Below the pieces are notes generated by a model. It ran no database searches and was not told the DNA's origin. It worked only from the letters and a program-made list of their open reading frames with translations. A DNA stretch of 10,489 nucleotides, from positions 1 through 10,489 of the forward strand of contig CAZHMN010000090.1 in the NCBI GenBank assembly GCA_964533705.1, read 5' to 3'. The translations under genes and the position numbers were made by a program. This DNA comes from CAZHMN01 sp964533705. Lineage in GTDB: Bacteria > Electryoneota > B3-LCP. Below are positions 1-6,605 of this stretch, one piece after another. How positions within the stretch are numbered: the first letter of the stretch is position 1; the number at the start of each line of letters is the position of its first letter.

Positions 1-223
1 TGGACTTGAAGTCAATGTGGCCCAATTGCCGGTGCTTGATCGTGCCGCCTAAGGTGGTAAAGAAGACAGCCGCGACGCAAGTTCCGGCCGCCGTCATGGG
101 AGACAGCCCCAGAACAAAGCGAAGGTAAGGCATGATGATGATGCCGCCACCCAAACCTAATAGCCCCCCTAATGTGCCGGCGGCGATTCCCGCTAAGAAG
201 GCGATGAAGATTTCAAAGAGCAT
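1..223 (-). CDS. TauE/SafE (DUF81) family membrane transporter, N-terminal part
   Basis: Partial gene: it starts with ATG at 223 and runs off the left edge of the window after 74 codons. The visible protein begins MLFEIFIAFLAGIAAGT and shows one hydrophobic helix (about residues 3-31) containing the glycine-rich stretch GGLLGLGGG (19-27). A second hydrophobic segment covers about 41-60 and is followed by a basic loop, KHRQLGHIDF. This glycine-rich first helix and the AAGTCVAAV segment are typical of the TauE/SafE (DUF81) family, inner-membrane proteins proposed to export sulfite, sulfoacetate or other organosulfur anions; the substrate cannot be told from sequence. The start lies 2 bp beyond the stop codon of the SpoIID-like gene, so the two are almost certainly cotranscribed and perhaps translationally coupled. 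A GGAG lies rather far upstream (about 15 nt). The family call is fairly secure; the function is not. Confidence 0.8.
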   Translation of the reverse strand, partial: MLFEIFIAFLAGIAAGTLGGLLGLGGGIIIMPYLRFVLGLSPMTAAGTCVAAVFFTTLGGTIKHRQLGHIDFKS

Positions 224-225
224 CT

Positions 226-1995
226 TTAAGGCGTCAATTCTCCGTAAGCCTTGCGGATCTCCACGCCTGTGTAATAATGGCTTAAAATGTCCCTGTACTT
301 GTATTTGTCCAGAGCCATTACCGCCGCTCCGATCTGGCACATGCCCACGCCGTGTCCCCAGCCGGCGCCCTTAAAAGTAAAAGCCATCGGTGTCCCGATT
401 TCGCCCATTTCAATGTCAATGACGAAGCAGGCACTGCGCAAGTAGGTCGGGGACAACGCCCGGCGGATGTTCAATTCCTTCTTGATGCGGATGTTCTTGC
501 GGCTGCCCAGAACTTCGATTTCGGTCAGACGGCCGGAAACGCCTCTTTCGAGCGGGATAATGTCATAGAGCGTGCCGATATCCTCGCCGGTGCGTTTCTT
601 GATGATCTCTTCCAGCTCCTTGCGGGCGTAGCTGACTTCCCAGCGGAAGTATTTCTTACTGTATGCCAGGATGGTGGGCAGGCTGTCGCGGTTTAAACTG
701 CAGAAGACGTCAGGTCGCTCCGAGATCCATTTGCGGACGTTTTTCTCCTTGGTGAGGTCCAGATCAGGATTATCCGTAACCGTCGTCTTGGCATCGAGAA
801 TACCCTGCAGGTAGGGTTCTTCGGGCGGATTCCAGACGTTATGCTTGTGTTCGGTATGACCGCCGCAGACCGCGGAATAGACGGCGTCGCAGATGCGGTC
901 TTCATAGTATAGCACTTCACCCCGAGTGGCGATGACTGCTTCGTTGGTGCTCTCGGCCTCGTTGGTCGTGCCGGAATAGACCTGGCAATGGACGTTGGCG
1001 CAGAAGTCGAAGGGATCGTTCAAATGCTTCGTTCCCAGTTTGGCCAACACCTCGCTTCGAGCGGATACTGCTTGGGCCTTGAGAGCCTCGATGGGGTATC
1101 CGGCGGGCATCTCCGCCGGAACGACGCCTTTTAGATACTGGTCTATGGGTATTTCGGATATCCCGCAAAGCCTGGCGTCGTTTCCCACCCGGATTTCGAC
1201 GATGCCCTTGTAGGTGCGATCCGCCATGGATTCCCAGTTGAATCCCGAGCCGACCTTGACCCCGTACAGGGTGATGGTCGTCTCATCCGACAGAGGCTCG
1301 ATTCGAAAACCGTCCTCAATCATAGCCGAATAATCGTATTCAGCATCGTAAACTTCAATTTTGCCTTCCGGATCCTTCACCTTTTCCCGGATAACCCGCG
1401 GGGCGTAGCCATCGCTGAATTTTTGCACCAGCTTTTTCGCTTCTGCTTCAGTTTCGAAGGCGCCCGCCAGAATGCGGTATTTGGTGTTGTCGTTGATCAT
1501 CTGACCTGCGATGACCAACTGTCCCCCGAGGCGCTGCATTCGCACCTGGGGATAAAGACGCCGCAGTTTTTCGACTAATTCGATGGCCTGACTTTCATCT
1601 CGGCAGGCGGTCACCAGGACGCTGTAAATAAAGGTGGCGCCGTGCGCTTGATCCAGCAGTGACCGCCATTTGAGGGGCGAGGTGACCTCGGTAAAAATCG
1701 GTTCTCCTTCGAGGTTCGTCAGGTTAAACTCACCTGAGACTCGAAAATCAATCTTCTCATACCCCTCCATGAAACCGATGCGTAAAATGGGCTGGGTAGG
1801 ATATTTTTTGAGAACAATTTTGGGGATGGTTTCTTCCATCTCGGCCATGGAACTATCCGGCAAAAATTCCAACTTCTTATGTGACATTGGCGCCTCGCGT
1901 TTTGTTAGAACGATGCAACCACTGCTGACGAGTGTAAGGATCAGTATAAGCGTGCATAACGCCTGAGTTCCAAGATCGTAGGAGTACTTTTTCAT
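226..1995 (-). CDS. SpoIID/LytB-domain lipoprotein with SPOR-like region (putative peptidoglycan-acting protein)
   Basis: The 589-residue protein opens with a basic/hydrophobic signal (1-26) ending in LVSSGC, a plausible lipobox with Cys27 as the lipidated residue. Residues about 115-205 carry two alternating repeats resembling a SPOR-type peptidoglycan-binding fold (the second is YRILAGAFETEAEAKKL). Residues about 265-585 form a SpoIID/LytB domain. Its PAEMP motif places the presumed catalytic acid at Glu295. Cys332 and Cys337 (FCANVHC) and Cys377 (VCGGHTE) follow, and the family C-terminal block GWGHGVGMCQIGA is at 545-557. SpoIID of sporulating Firmicutes is a lytic transglycosylase acting on stem-peptide-free glycan; LytB-type relatives are amidase enhancers in non-sporulators. 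A periplasmic, membrane-anchored role in wall remodelling is inferred. It lies 40 bp after the aspartokinase stop and 2 bp before the TauE gene. The ATG at 1995 has only a weak upstream ACGG; Met37 has a better AGG but would lose the signal peptide, so the longer form is preferred. Confidence 0.9.
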   Translation of the reverse strand: MKKYSYDLGTQALCTLILILTLVSSGCIVLTKREAPMSHKKLEFLPDSSMAEMEETIPKIVLKKYPTQPILRIGFMEGYEKIDFRVSGEFNLTNLEGEPIFTEVTSPLKWRSLLDQAHGATFIYSVLVTACRDESQAIELVEKLRRLYPQVRMQRLGGQLVIAGQMINDNTKYRILAGAFETEAEAKKLVQKFSDGYAPRVIREKVKDPEGKIEVYDAEYDYSAMIEDGFRIEPLSDETTITLYGVKVGSGFNWESMADRTYKGIVEIRVGNDARLCGISEIPIDQYLKGVVPAEMPAGYPIEALKAQAVSARSEVLAKLGTKHLNDPFDFCANVHCQVYSGTTNEAESTNEAVIATRGEVLYYEDRICDAVYSAVCGGHTEHKHNVWNPPEEPYLQGILDAKTTVTDNPDLDLTKEKNVRKWISERPDVFCSLNRDSLPTILAYSKKYFRWEVSYARKELEEIIKKRTGEDIGTLYDIIPLERGVSGRLTEIEVLGSRKNIRIKKELNIRRALSPTYLRSACFVIDIEMGEIGTPMAFTFKGAGWGHGVGMCQIGAAVMALDKYKYRDILSHYYTGVEIRKAYGELTP

Positions 1996-2035
1996 CCGTA
2001 GTGTTTAATCCGCTTGTGGAGCACAGCCATGCCGC

Positions 2036-3232
2036 CTAACGCCCCGGTTCAGGTTCGATCAGACCGGAATGGAGGTGACACAAGATATCACCTACCCGCC
2101 CGTCCGGAACGCAGAAAGAAACGCGGATCGGGCTGCAACAATACCAGCGGGGTAATACATGCCCTTCCTCCAACCTCGTCAGGAGGCGGGCAAAATGTTT
2201 ACCGCCTGGTTCCAACCCTGAACCGATTACGGATACTCTGGCGTATAGTCTCTTGTATTTTGATGCTCTCTTGCCCCAGTCGGTCGTTTTTAACAGGTGA
2301 TCCACCAGACGTATTGATTCCGATGTCGTGCCACCAGTAAGCATGACGGGACGCGTTGCCTCACTGTGCAGTCCCGATATGCTGAGGCCTGCGGCGCGGC
2401 AATCCGCTAAGGCGCTCAGCAAGTCGCTTCGCCGGGCTAATTTAATGACGATCAGGCCTCGCTTGGCAACCAGACCCTGGACTCCGTGCCCCGAAAAGTC
2501 CCCCGTGGTGACAATCGTTCCGACAGCTCCTGTATCAGCACTGGCGATAGCGACTTCAATGCTGTGATGGCGGGCGAGATCCACGGCGTCGGTGGCCAAT
2601 ACCTTTGATCCGGATGCTGAAAACTCCAGCATTTGATCGTAAGCCAGCTTGTCAATAATCCTGGCGTCGGGGACTTCACGAGGATCGCCTGTGTAGATCC
2701 CGTCAACATCTTTCATGACCCGAACCTGATGAGCTCCCAAAGCTGCGGCCAGTGCTACCGCCGTCGTATCGGACCCACCGCGACCTAAGGTTGTGATCTC
2801 TTTTTCAGTGGAAACGCCCTGAAACCCGGCAATGATGGGGATGTATCCTTTTTCCAGGACTTGTTGTATGCGCCCGCAGCGAATCTCCAGGATTTTGGCT
2901 TGAGTGTGATTGGTGTCCGTGATGATGCCTACCTGCGATCCCGTCAGGGATACGGCTTCGTAGGGGCCTTCGGCGTTGATCGCCATGGCTAACAGAGCGA
3001 TGGAAATGCGTTCACCCACGGAGAGCAGCATGTCCAGCTCTCGGGCCCCAGGGTGATCTGTAATTTGATAAGCCAGTTTTAGGAAGTGGTCAGTTGTATC
3101 CCCCATCGCAGAAACGACCACGACCGGATCTTCACCCGATGCCTTGCTGTGGATGACCTGCCGGGCAACGGCGCGAAGATGTTCCGGCTCTGCCAGGGAT
3201 TTGCCCCCAAATTTCAATACGACGGTTTTCAG
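2036..3232 (-). CDS. lysC: Aspartate kinase (monofunctional, with C-terminal ACT region); probable CTG start
   Basis: Phosphorylates L-aspartate with ATP, the first step of the aspartate pathway to diaminopimelate, lysine, threonine and methionine. Numbering from the CTG at 3232 gives 398 residues. Visible motifs are VVLKFGGKSL at the N-terminus, SVGERIS (71-77), TLGRGGSDTTAVALAAALGA (148-167) and KDVDGIYTGDPR (174-185). About 250-398 form the C-terminal ACT-type regulatory region, suggesting allosteric feedback. Start: the first usual start codon in frame is TTG at 3217, but that removes the first beta strand (LKTVV) and has no Shine-Dalgarno. The CTG at 3232 restores the family N-terminus and has AAGGA seven bases upstream. 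An in-frame stop at 3257-3259 limits further extension. The usual KFGG[ST]S signature has Lys instead of Thr/Ser. The gene follows dapB by about 50 bp, so it is probably the isoenzyme serving DAP synthesis, like Bacillus dapG. No homoserine dehydrogenase is fused. Confidence 0.93.
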   Translation of the reverse strand: MKTVVLKFGGKSLAEPEHLRAVARQVIHSKASGEDPVVVVSAMGDTTDHFLKLAYQITDHPGARELDMLLSVGERISIALLAMAINAEGPYEAVSLTGSQVGIITDTNHTQAKILEIRCGRIQQVLEKGYIPIIAGFQGVSTEKEITTLGRGGSDTTAVALAAALGAHQVRVMKDVDGIYTGDPREVPDARIIDKLAYDQMLEFSASGSKVLATDAVDLARHHSIEVAIASADTGAVGTIVTTGDFSGHGVQGLVAKRGLIVIKLARRSDLLSALADCRAAGLSISGLHSEATRPVMLTGGTTSESIRLVDHLLKTTDWGKRASKYKRLYARVSVIGSGLEPGGKHFARLLTRLEEGHVLPRWYCCSPIRVSFCVPDGRVGDILCHLHSGLIEPEPGR

Positions 3233-3283
3233 ATACCTATCCTTCCCTGTAGAATATTAATCTGGTCATTACCATACATATTC

Positions 3284-4045
3284 TCAAATGCCTAAAACTT
3301 TGCGCATGTCGTAAAAGCCAGGGCCCTGATTGGTGATGAAGTGGACTGCGGCCAAAACGCCTTTGGTGAAAGCTTCCCTGGAGCCGGCTCGATGCGTCAA
3401 TTCCAGGCGTTCACCCACTCCGGTAAAGAAAACCGTATGCTCTCCGATGACGTCTCCAGCCCTTATGGAATGATGATTTACGACAACTTCGGGATCAATC
3501 ATGCGCAATTGCTGTTCGATCATCAAGGCGGTGCCTGAAGGAGCGTCCTTTTTGCCGCGATGGTGCGTTTCGACGACGTCAATGTCGAATCCACCGCCCA
3601 GAACTTCCTGGGTGCGCTGAGCTAAGGCGATCAGCAGGTTGACTCCTAATGACATATTTGCCGCATAGAGGATGGGGATCACCTTCGCCAGGGTTTCCAT
3701 CTTGTCACGGGTCTCTTCAGAAATTCCAGTTGACCCGATCACCGCGGGAATTTTCTTCTCTGCGGATTTCTCTAAATGCGACGCGATATTCTCTGGCGGC
3801 GCTGAGAAATCAACCAATACGCGACAATCCTCCAGGAAATTCGGGACGTCGTCCGCTTCGATCGCAGTCTCGCCGATTTTCATGCCCAGCGAACGATGTC
3901 CGGGAGCTTCGTAAGCGCGGGCAATGTATAGGTCCGGGCTGAATGCCGTGGCTCGAAAGATTTCCCGACCCATACGCCCGGCGGCTCCGCACAGTCCGAT
4001 GGCGATTGCCTCGGTCTGATTTGATTTACTTGTGGAGAAGGCCAT
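3284..4045 (-). CDS. dapB: 4-hydroxy-tetrahydrodipicolinate reductase
   Basis: Reduces the DapA product to tetrahydrodipicolinate with NAD(P)H, the second committed step of the DAP/lysine pathway, in the cytoplasm. The 253-residue protein has the usual length. The Rossmann dinucleotide-binding motif GLCGAAGRMG is at 17-26. The signature HHRGKKDAPSGTAL spans 161-174; by alignment His161 matches the E. coli general acid His159 and Lys165 matches Lys163. The GEHTVFFTGVGERLELTHRA block (201-220) and a final FYDMRKVLG complete the family pattern. About 12 extra residues (AFSTSKSNQTEA) precede the first beta strand. The ATG at 4045 has GGGAG ten bases upstream and lies inside the dapA coding end (20-bp overlap), which points to coupled translation. 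All key residues are present, so the enzyme should be active. Confidence 0.97.
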   Translation of the reverse strand: MAFSTSKSNQTEAIAIGLCGAAGRMGREIFRATAFSPDLYIARAYEAPGHRSLGMKIGETAIEADDVPNFLEDCRVLVDFSAPPENIASHLEKSAEKKIPAVIGSTGISEETRDKMETLAKVIPILYAANMSLGVNLLIALAQRTQEVLGGGFDIDVVETHHRGKKDAPSGTALMIEQQLRMIDPEVVVNHHSIRAGDVIGEHTVFFTGVGERLELTHRAGSREAFTKGVLAAVHFITNQGPGFYDMRKVLGI

Positions 4046-4904
4046 GCTTGGTTAACTCCCGGACTAAGATTTCACGATTCGAATCGGATAATGGAGCCAA
4101 GGGAAGTCGCACCGAGCCCACATTATATCCCATCAACTTCAGAGCCTCTTTCACTGCAATCGGATTGGTTTCTATGAAAAGAGCTTTCAGTAATGGCCAG
4201 ATGCGCAGATGAATTTCGATCGCATCCGCTACCTGCCCCGCGAAGAACGCTTTCATGATGCTTTTCAACTCTGCCGGGACGACGTTCGCCGCGGCTGAGA
4301 TAGCTCCTTTCCCTCCGCAACTTAGCGTCGGCAGAATCAAGGAATCGTCACCGGCCAGGATGCTGATTTTTTCGCCGCAGAGAACGGCCATCTCCGATAC
4401 TTGATCGAGGTTTCCGGATGCTTCCTTGATGGCTGCGATGTTCTCGTGTCCGCAGAGACGTTCGAGGGTCTTCGGCAGCAGGTTGACGCTGGTGCGGCCA
4501 GGGATATTATAGAGCACCAGAGGAATCGTTGAGTTGTCAGCCACGGTCATAAAGTGGCGGTAAAGACCTTCCTGCGTAGGCTTATTATAATAGGGACAGA
4601 TAACCAGCGCTCCCGATGCGCCCAGGTCGGCCGCTCTATTGGTTCGATCTATACTGGCCCGAGTATCATTCGTTCCCGTCCCCACGATGACGGGGATGCG
4701 ACCAGCCACCGCTTCCACGCAGGCGGTGACCACCAGATCGCGCTCGGATTGCGATAAAGTCGGCACCTCGCCGGTGGTGCCCAGCGGGAGGATGCCGTCA
4801 ACGGCCTTACCCATTAAATCCACGACGAGCTTTTTAAGCACCTCGCTGGCGATCCCTTTCTCTGAAAAAGGAGTCACCAGTGCGGCATATAACCCTTCAA
4901 ACAT
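4026..4904 (-). CDS. dapA: 4-hydroxy-tetrahydrodipicolinate synthase
   Basis: Condenses pyruvate with aspartate semialdehyde by Schiff-base chemistry, the branch point into DAP and lysine. The 292-residue protein is a complete TIM-barrel family member. The pyruvate-binding GTTGE is at 42-46 (Thr43/Thr44 region), the Tyr of the relay in CPYYNKPTQEG is Tyr106, the second catalytic Tyr is Tyr132 in LYNIPGRT with Arg137, and the Schiff-base lysine is Lys160 in AAIKEASG. Together with the dapB neighbour this separates it from N-acetylneuraminate lyase and other DapA-fold aldolases. The ATG at 4904 has AGCAGGT about six bases upstream. That ribosome binding site lies inside a perfect inverted repeat (see separate entry). 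The gene is the first visible one of the dapA-dapB-aspartokinase-SpoIID-TauE cluster; its promoter, and possibly another gene, is hidden by the assembly gap that starts 21 bp upstream. Confidence 0.97.
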   Translation of the reverse strand: MFEGLYAALVTPFSEKGIASEVLKKLVVDLMGKAVDGILPLGTTGEVPTLSQSERDLVVTACVEAVAGRIPVIVGTGTNDTRASIDRTNRAADLGASGALVICPYYNKPTQEGLYRHFMTVADNSTIPLVLYNIPGRTSVNLLPKTLERLCGHENIAAIKEASGNLDQVSEMAVLCGEKISILAGDDSLILPTLSCGGKGAISAAANVVPAELKSIMKAFFAGQVADAIEIHLRIWPLLKALFIETNPIAVKEALKLMGYNVGSVRLPLAPLSDSNREILVRELTKHGLLHK

Positions 4905-4905
4905 G

Positions 4906-4924
4906 AATTTACCTGCTGTAAATT
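4906..4924 (-). promoter_or_regulatory. Perfect 7-bp inverted repeat over the dapA ribosome binding site
   Basis: On the minus strand AATTTAC, a five-base AGCAG spacer and GTAAATT lie one base before the dapA ATG. The 19-base palindrome includes the likely Shine-Dalgarno AGCAGG. It could be a dyad operator for a regulator or an RNA hairpin that holds the ribosome binding site in its loop and stem. The repeat is seen directly; the regulatory role is inference. Sequence further upstream is lost in the N run. Confidence 0.45.
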
Positions 4925-4925
4925 A

Positions 4926-5025
4926 NNNNNNNNNNNNNNNNNNNNNNNNNNNNNNNNNNNNNNNNNNNNNNNNNNNNNNNNNNNNNNNNNNNNNNNNNNN
5001 NNNNNNNNNNNNNNNNNNNNNNNNN
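4926..5025. other. Assembly gap (100 N)
   Basis: Exactly 100 N, the customary placeholder for a scaffold gap of unknown length. The true distance between the GlcD-like gene and dapA is therefore unknown, and a promoter or whole genes may be missing here. Any open reading frame drawn across the N run is meaningless. Confidence 0.97.
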
Positions 5026-5060
5026 GCTGAATGCTGATTGCTGAATGCTCAGAGCTAATC
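5026..5060. repeat. Degenerate heptanucleotide tandem repeat (GCTGAAT)n beside the gap
   Basis: Five consecutive 7-base units all begin with GCT: GCTGAAT, GCTGATT, GCTGAAT, GCTCAGA, GCTAATC. The first three match the consensus with one change and the last two decay into the 3' end of the GlcD-like gene, whose stop codon lies in the fifth unit. The array begins exactly at the last N, so it probably extends into the gap and may be why the assembly broke. Confidence 0.6.
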
Positions 5061-6434
5061 AGGAATAATTTTACCTGGATTGAAGAGGTTCTCGGGATCG
5101 AAAGCCTCCTTGATTCTCCGCAAGGTATCCAATTCACCTGAGGCCATCTGCAGACGCATGTAATCCCGCTTGACGGTTCCGATGCCGTGTTCGCCGGAAA
5201 TGCTCCCTTCCAACCGAACGACCTCGCGGAAAACCTCCTCGACAGCCTGAAAAGCCCGTTTCTTCTCCAGAGTATCGTCAGGATTGTACATCACGTTGAC
5301 GTGGATGTTGCCGTCCCCGGCGTGACCGAAGCAGGGGATCATTAAACCATAGCGTTTGCCAATGCGGTTGGTCTGTTTCAGCAGTTCAGGAAGCTTGGAA
5401 CGAGGGACAGAAACGTCCTCGTTGATTTTTCCCCTCGCCAGGCGGGCCAGCGACGGAGAAATCGAACGCCGCAACGTCCACAGCTTCTCCGCTTCCACCG
5501 GATCTTCGGTTGATTGAATTTCGACGGCCTGCCGGTTGCGGCAGAGGCTCTTGATTTCCTCCATCCCCGTCTTGACTTCTTCTCCCGATCCGTCAACTTC
5601 GATCAGCAGAAGCGCTTCTGTTTTGGGGGGCAGCGGCGTTCCGGTATAAGCGGTTATGGCGTCGAGGACGGATTTATCCATCAGTTCGCAGACCGAGGGG
5701 ACAATGCCCGCCGCCATGATCTCGAGAACCGAGTTGCCGGCCAGCTCTAATGAGGGAAAAAACGCCTGCATCGTCCCGCGGCCGGCTGGCGCCTCGATCA
5801 ATTTCAGGGCAATTCGAGTGATGATACCCAGAGTTCCTTCGGAACCCACCAGCAGGGGCGTCAAATCGTATGTGTCGGATCTTTGATTTAAACTCCCGGT
5901 ACAGCAGATTTCACCCCGGGAAGTGACGAATTCCAGGCCCAGCACGTAATGCTTGGTCGTACCATATTTTACGCAGCGCAGCCCCCCTGCGTTTTCCGCG
6001 ACGTTTCCCCCGATCGAGCTGACCTTGTAACTGGACGGATCCGGAGGATAGAACAACCCCTGGGCTGTGGCTTCATCCTGTACCTGCGCCGTCGTGATGC
6101 CCGGCTCCACCACCATATATTTTTCGTGGACGTTAAAATCCAGGATGTGATTCATCCGTTCCGTCGAGATGACCATTCCGCCTTTCAGCGGAATGGCGCC
6201 GCCCGACATCCCGGTGCCCGCTCCGCGCGGAGTGATCTTATAACCCTCATCAATGGCGAAGTTGACCGCCGTCAGGACGTCTTCGGTTGATTCGGCCAGA
6301 ACGACTACCTGGGGAATGCTGCGATTGAAGGAAACGTCATAGGAGTAAGTAAGCAGATCCTCTTGTGAAGTCAGAACTTTATGGCGGCCCAGGGATCGTT
6401 GGAAAATTTTCAGTGGTTTGGAGTGAAAAAGCAT
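5055..6434 (-). CDS. FAD-linked oxidase, GlcD / D-lactate dehydrogenase family
   Basis: The 459-residue protein is a full-length member of the GlcD family of flavin 2-hydroxyacid dehydrogenases (glycolate or D-lactate oxidation). The N-terminal FAD-binding type 4 domain (about 40-215) contains PRGAGTGMSGGAIP (69-82), PPDPSS (130-135), GGNVAENAGGLRCVKYGTT (142-160) and VGSEGTLGIIT (196-206). The C-terminal FAD-oxidase domain (about 220-457) contains CFGHAGDGNIHVN (368-380) and SGEHGIGTVKR (413-423), the metal/substrate-binding histidine motifs of the family. No signal peptide or membrane segment is seen. Partners such as a GlcF-type Fe-S (CCG) subunit or EtfAB are not visible, although the gap just downstream could hide one. 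The ATG at 6434 lacks a clear Shine-Dalgarno. The substrate (glycolate, D-lactate, 2-hydroxyglutarate or other) cannot be decided from sequence, so no gene symbol is given. Confidence 0.92.
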   Translation of the reverse strand: MLFHSKPLKIFQRSLGRHKVLTSQEDLLTYSYDVSFNRSIPQVVVLAESTEDVLTAVNFAIDEGYKITPRGAGTGMSGGAIPLKGGMVISTERMNHILDFNVHEKYMVVEPGITTAQVQDEATAQGLFYPPDPSSYKVSSIGGNVAENAGGLRCVKYGTTKHYVLGLEFVTSRGEICCTGSLNQRSDTYDLTPLLVGSEGTLGIITRIALKLIEAPAGRGTMQAFFPSLELAGNSVLEIMAAGIVPSVCELMDKSVLDAITAYTGTPLPPKTEALLLIEVDGSGEEVKTGMEEIKSLCRNRQAVEIQSTEDPVEAEKLWTLRRSISPSLARLARGKINEDVSVPRSKLPELLKQTNRIGKRYGLMIPCFGHAGDGNIHVNVMYNPDDTLEKKRAFQAVEEVFREVVRLEGSISGEHGIGTVKRDYMRLQMASGELDTLRRIKEAFDPENLFNPGKIIPD

Positions 6435-6481
6435 GGGGATAGTCAGACCAGCCGTAGCCCTAATTGAAAAATGAACTAACT

Positions 6482-6510
6482 AATTTAATAAAATTTAATG
6501 CCTTTATCAA
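6482..6510 (-). promoter_or_regulatory. Possible sigma-70 promoter for the GlcD-like gene
   Basis: On the minus strand TTGATA (6510-6505, five of six consensus bases) is followed after 17 bases by TAAATT (6487-6482, four of six). It sits in an AT-rich stretch about 50 bases before the ATG at 6434. The spacing is ideal but the -10 box is weak, so this is a candidate only. Confidence 0.4.
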
Positions 6511-6540
6511 GCGAAACTTGGAAAAATTTGCCTAAGTGAT

Positions 6541-6589
6541 AAAAAAATCTACCCCCAAAATGGGAATTATCTCCGCAATATTTGGAGAT
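6541..6589 (-). terminator. Possible intrinsic terminator after the BatA-like gene
   Basis: Read on the minus strand, an ATCTCC/GGAGAT stem (6589-6584 with 6574-6569, nine-base loop) is followed by a small CCCA-TTTT-GGG hairpin and then a run of seven T at 6547-6541. It lies 16 bases beyond the stop of the BatA-like gene. The stems are short and the second is separated from the T run by several bases, so termination may be weak. Confidence 0.35.
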
Positions 6590-6605
6590 TATAACGCACC
6601 CAATA

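Noticed and set aside
352..696. Plus-strand open frame antisense to the SpoIID-like gene
   Set aside because: Complement of the conserved SpoIID C-terminal domain, with no independent family resemblance.
4639..5037. Plus-strand open frame crossing the N run
   Set aside because: It is antisense to dapA and includes the 100 N, so its continuity is an artefact.
5026..5060. Possible CRISPR-like repeat array
   Set aside because: The units are 7 bases with no spacers; it is a simple tandem repeat.
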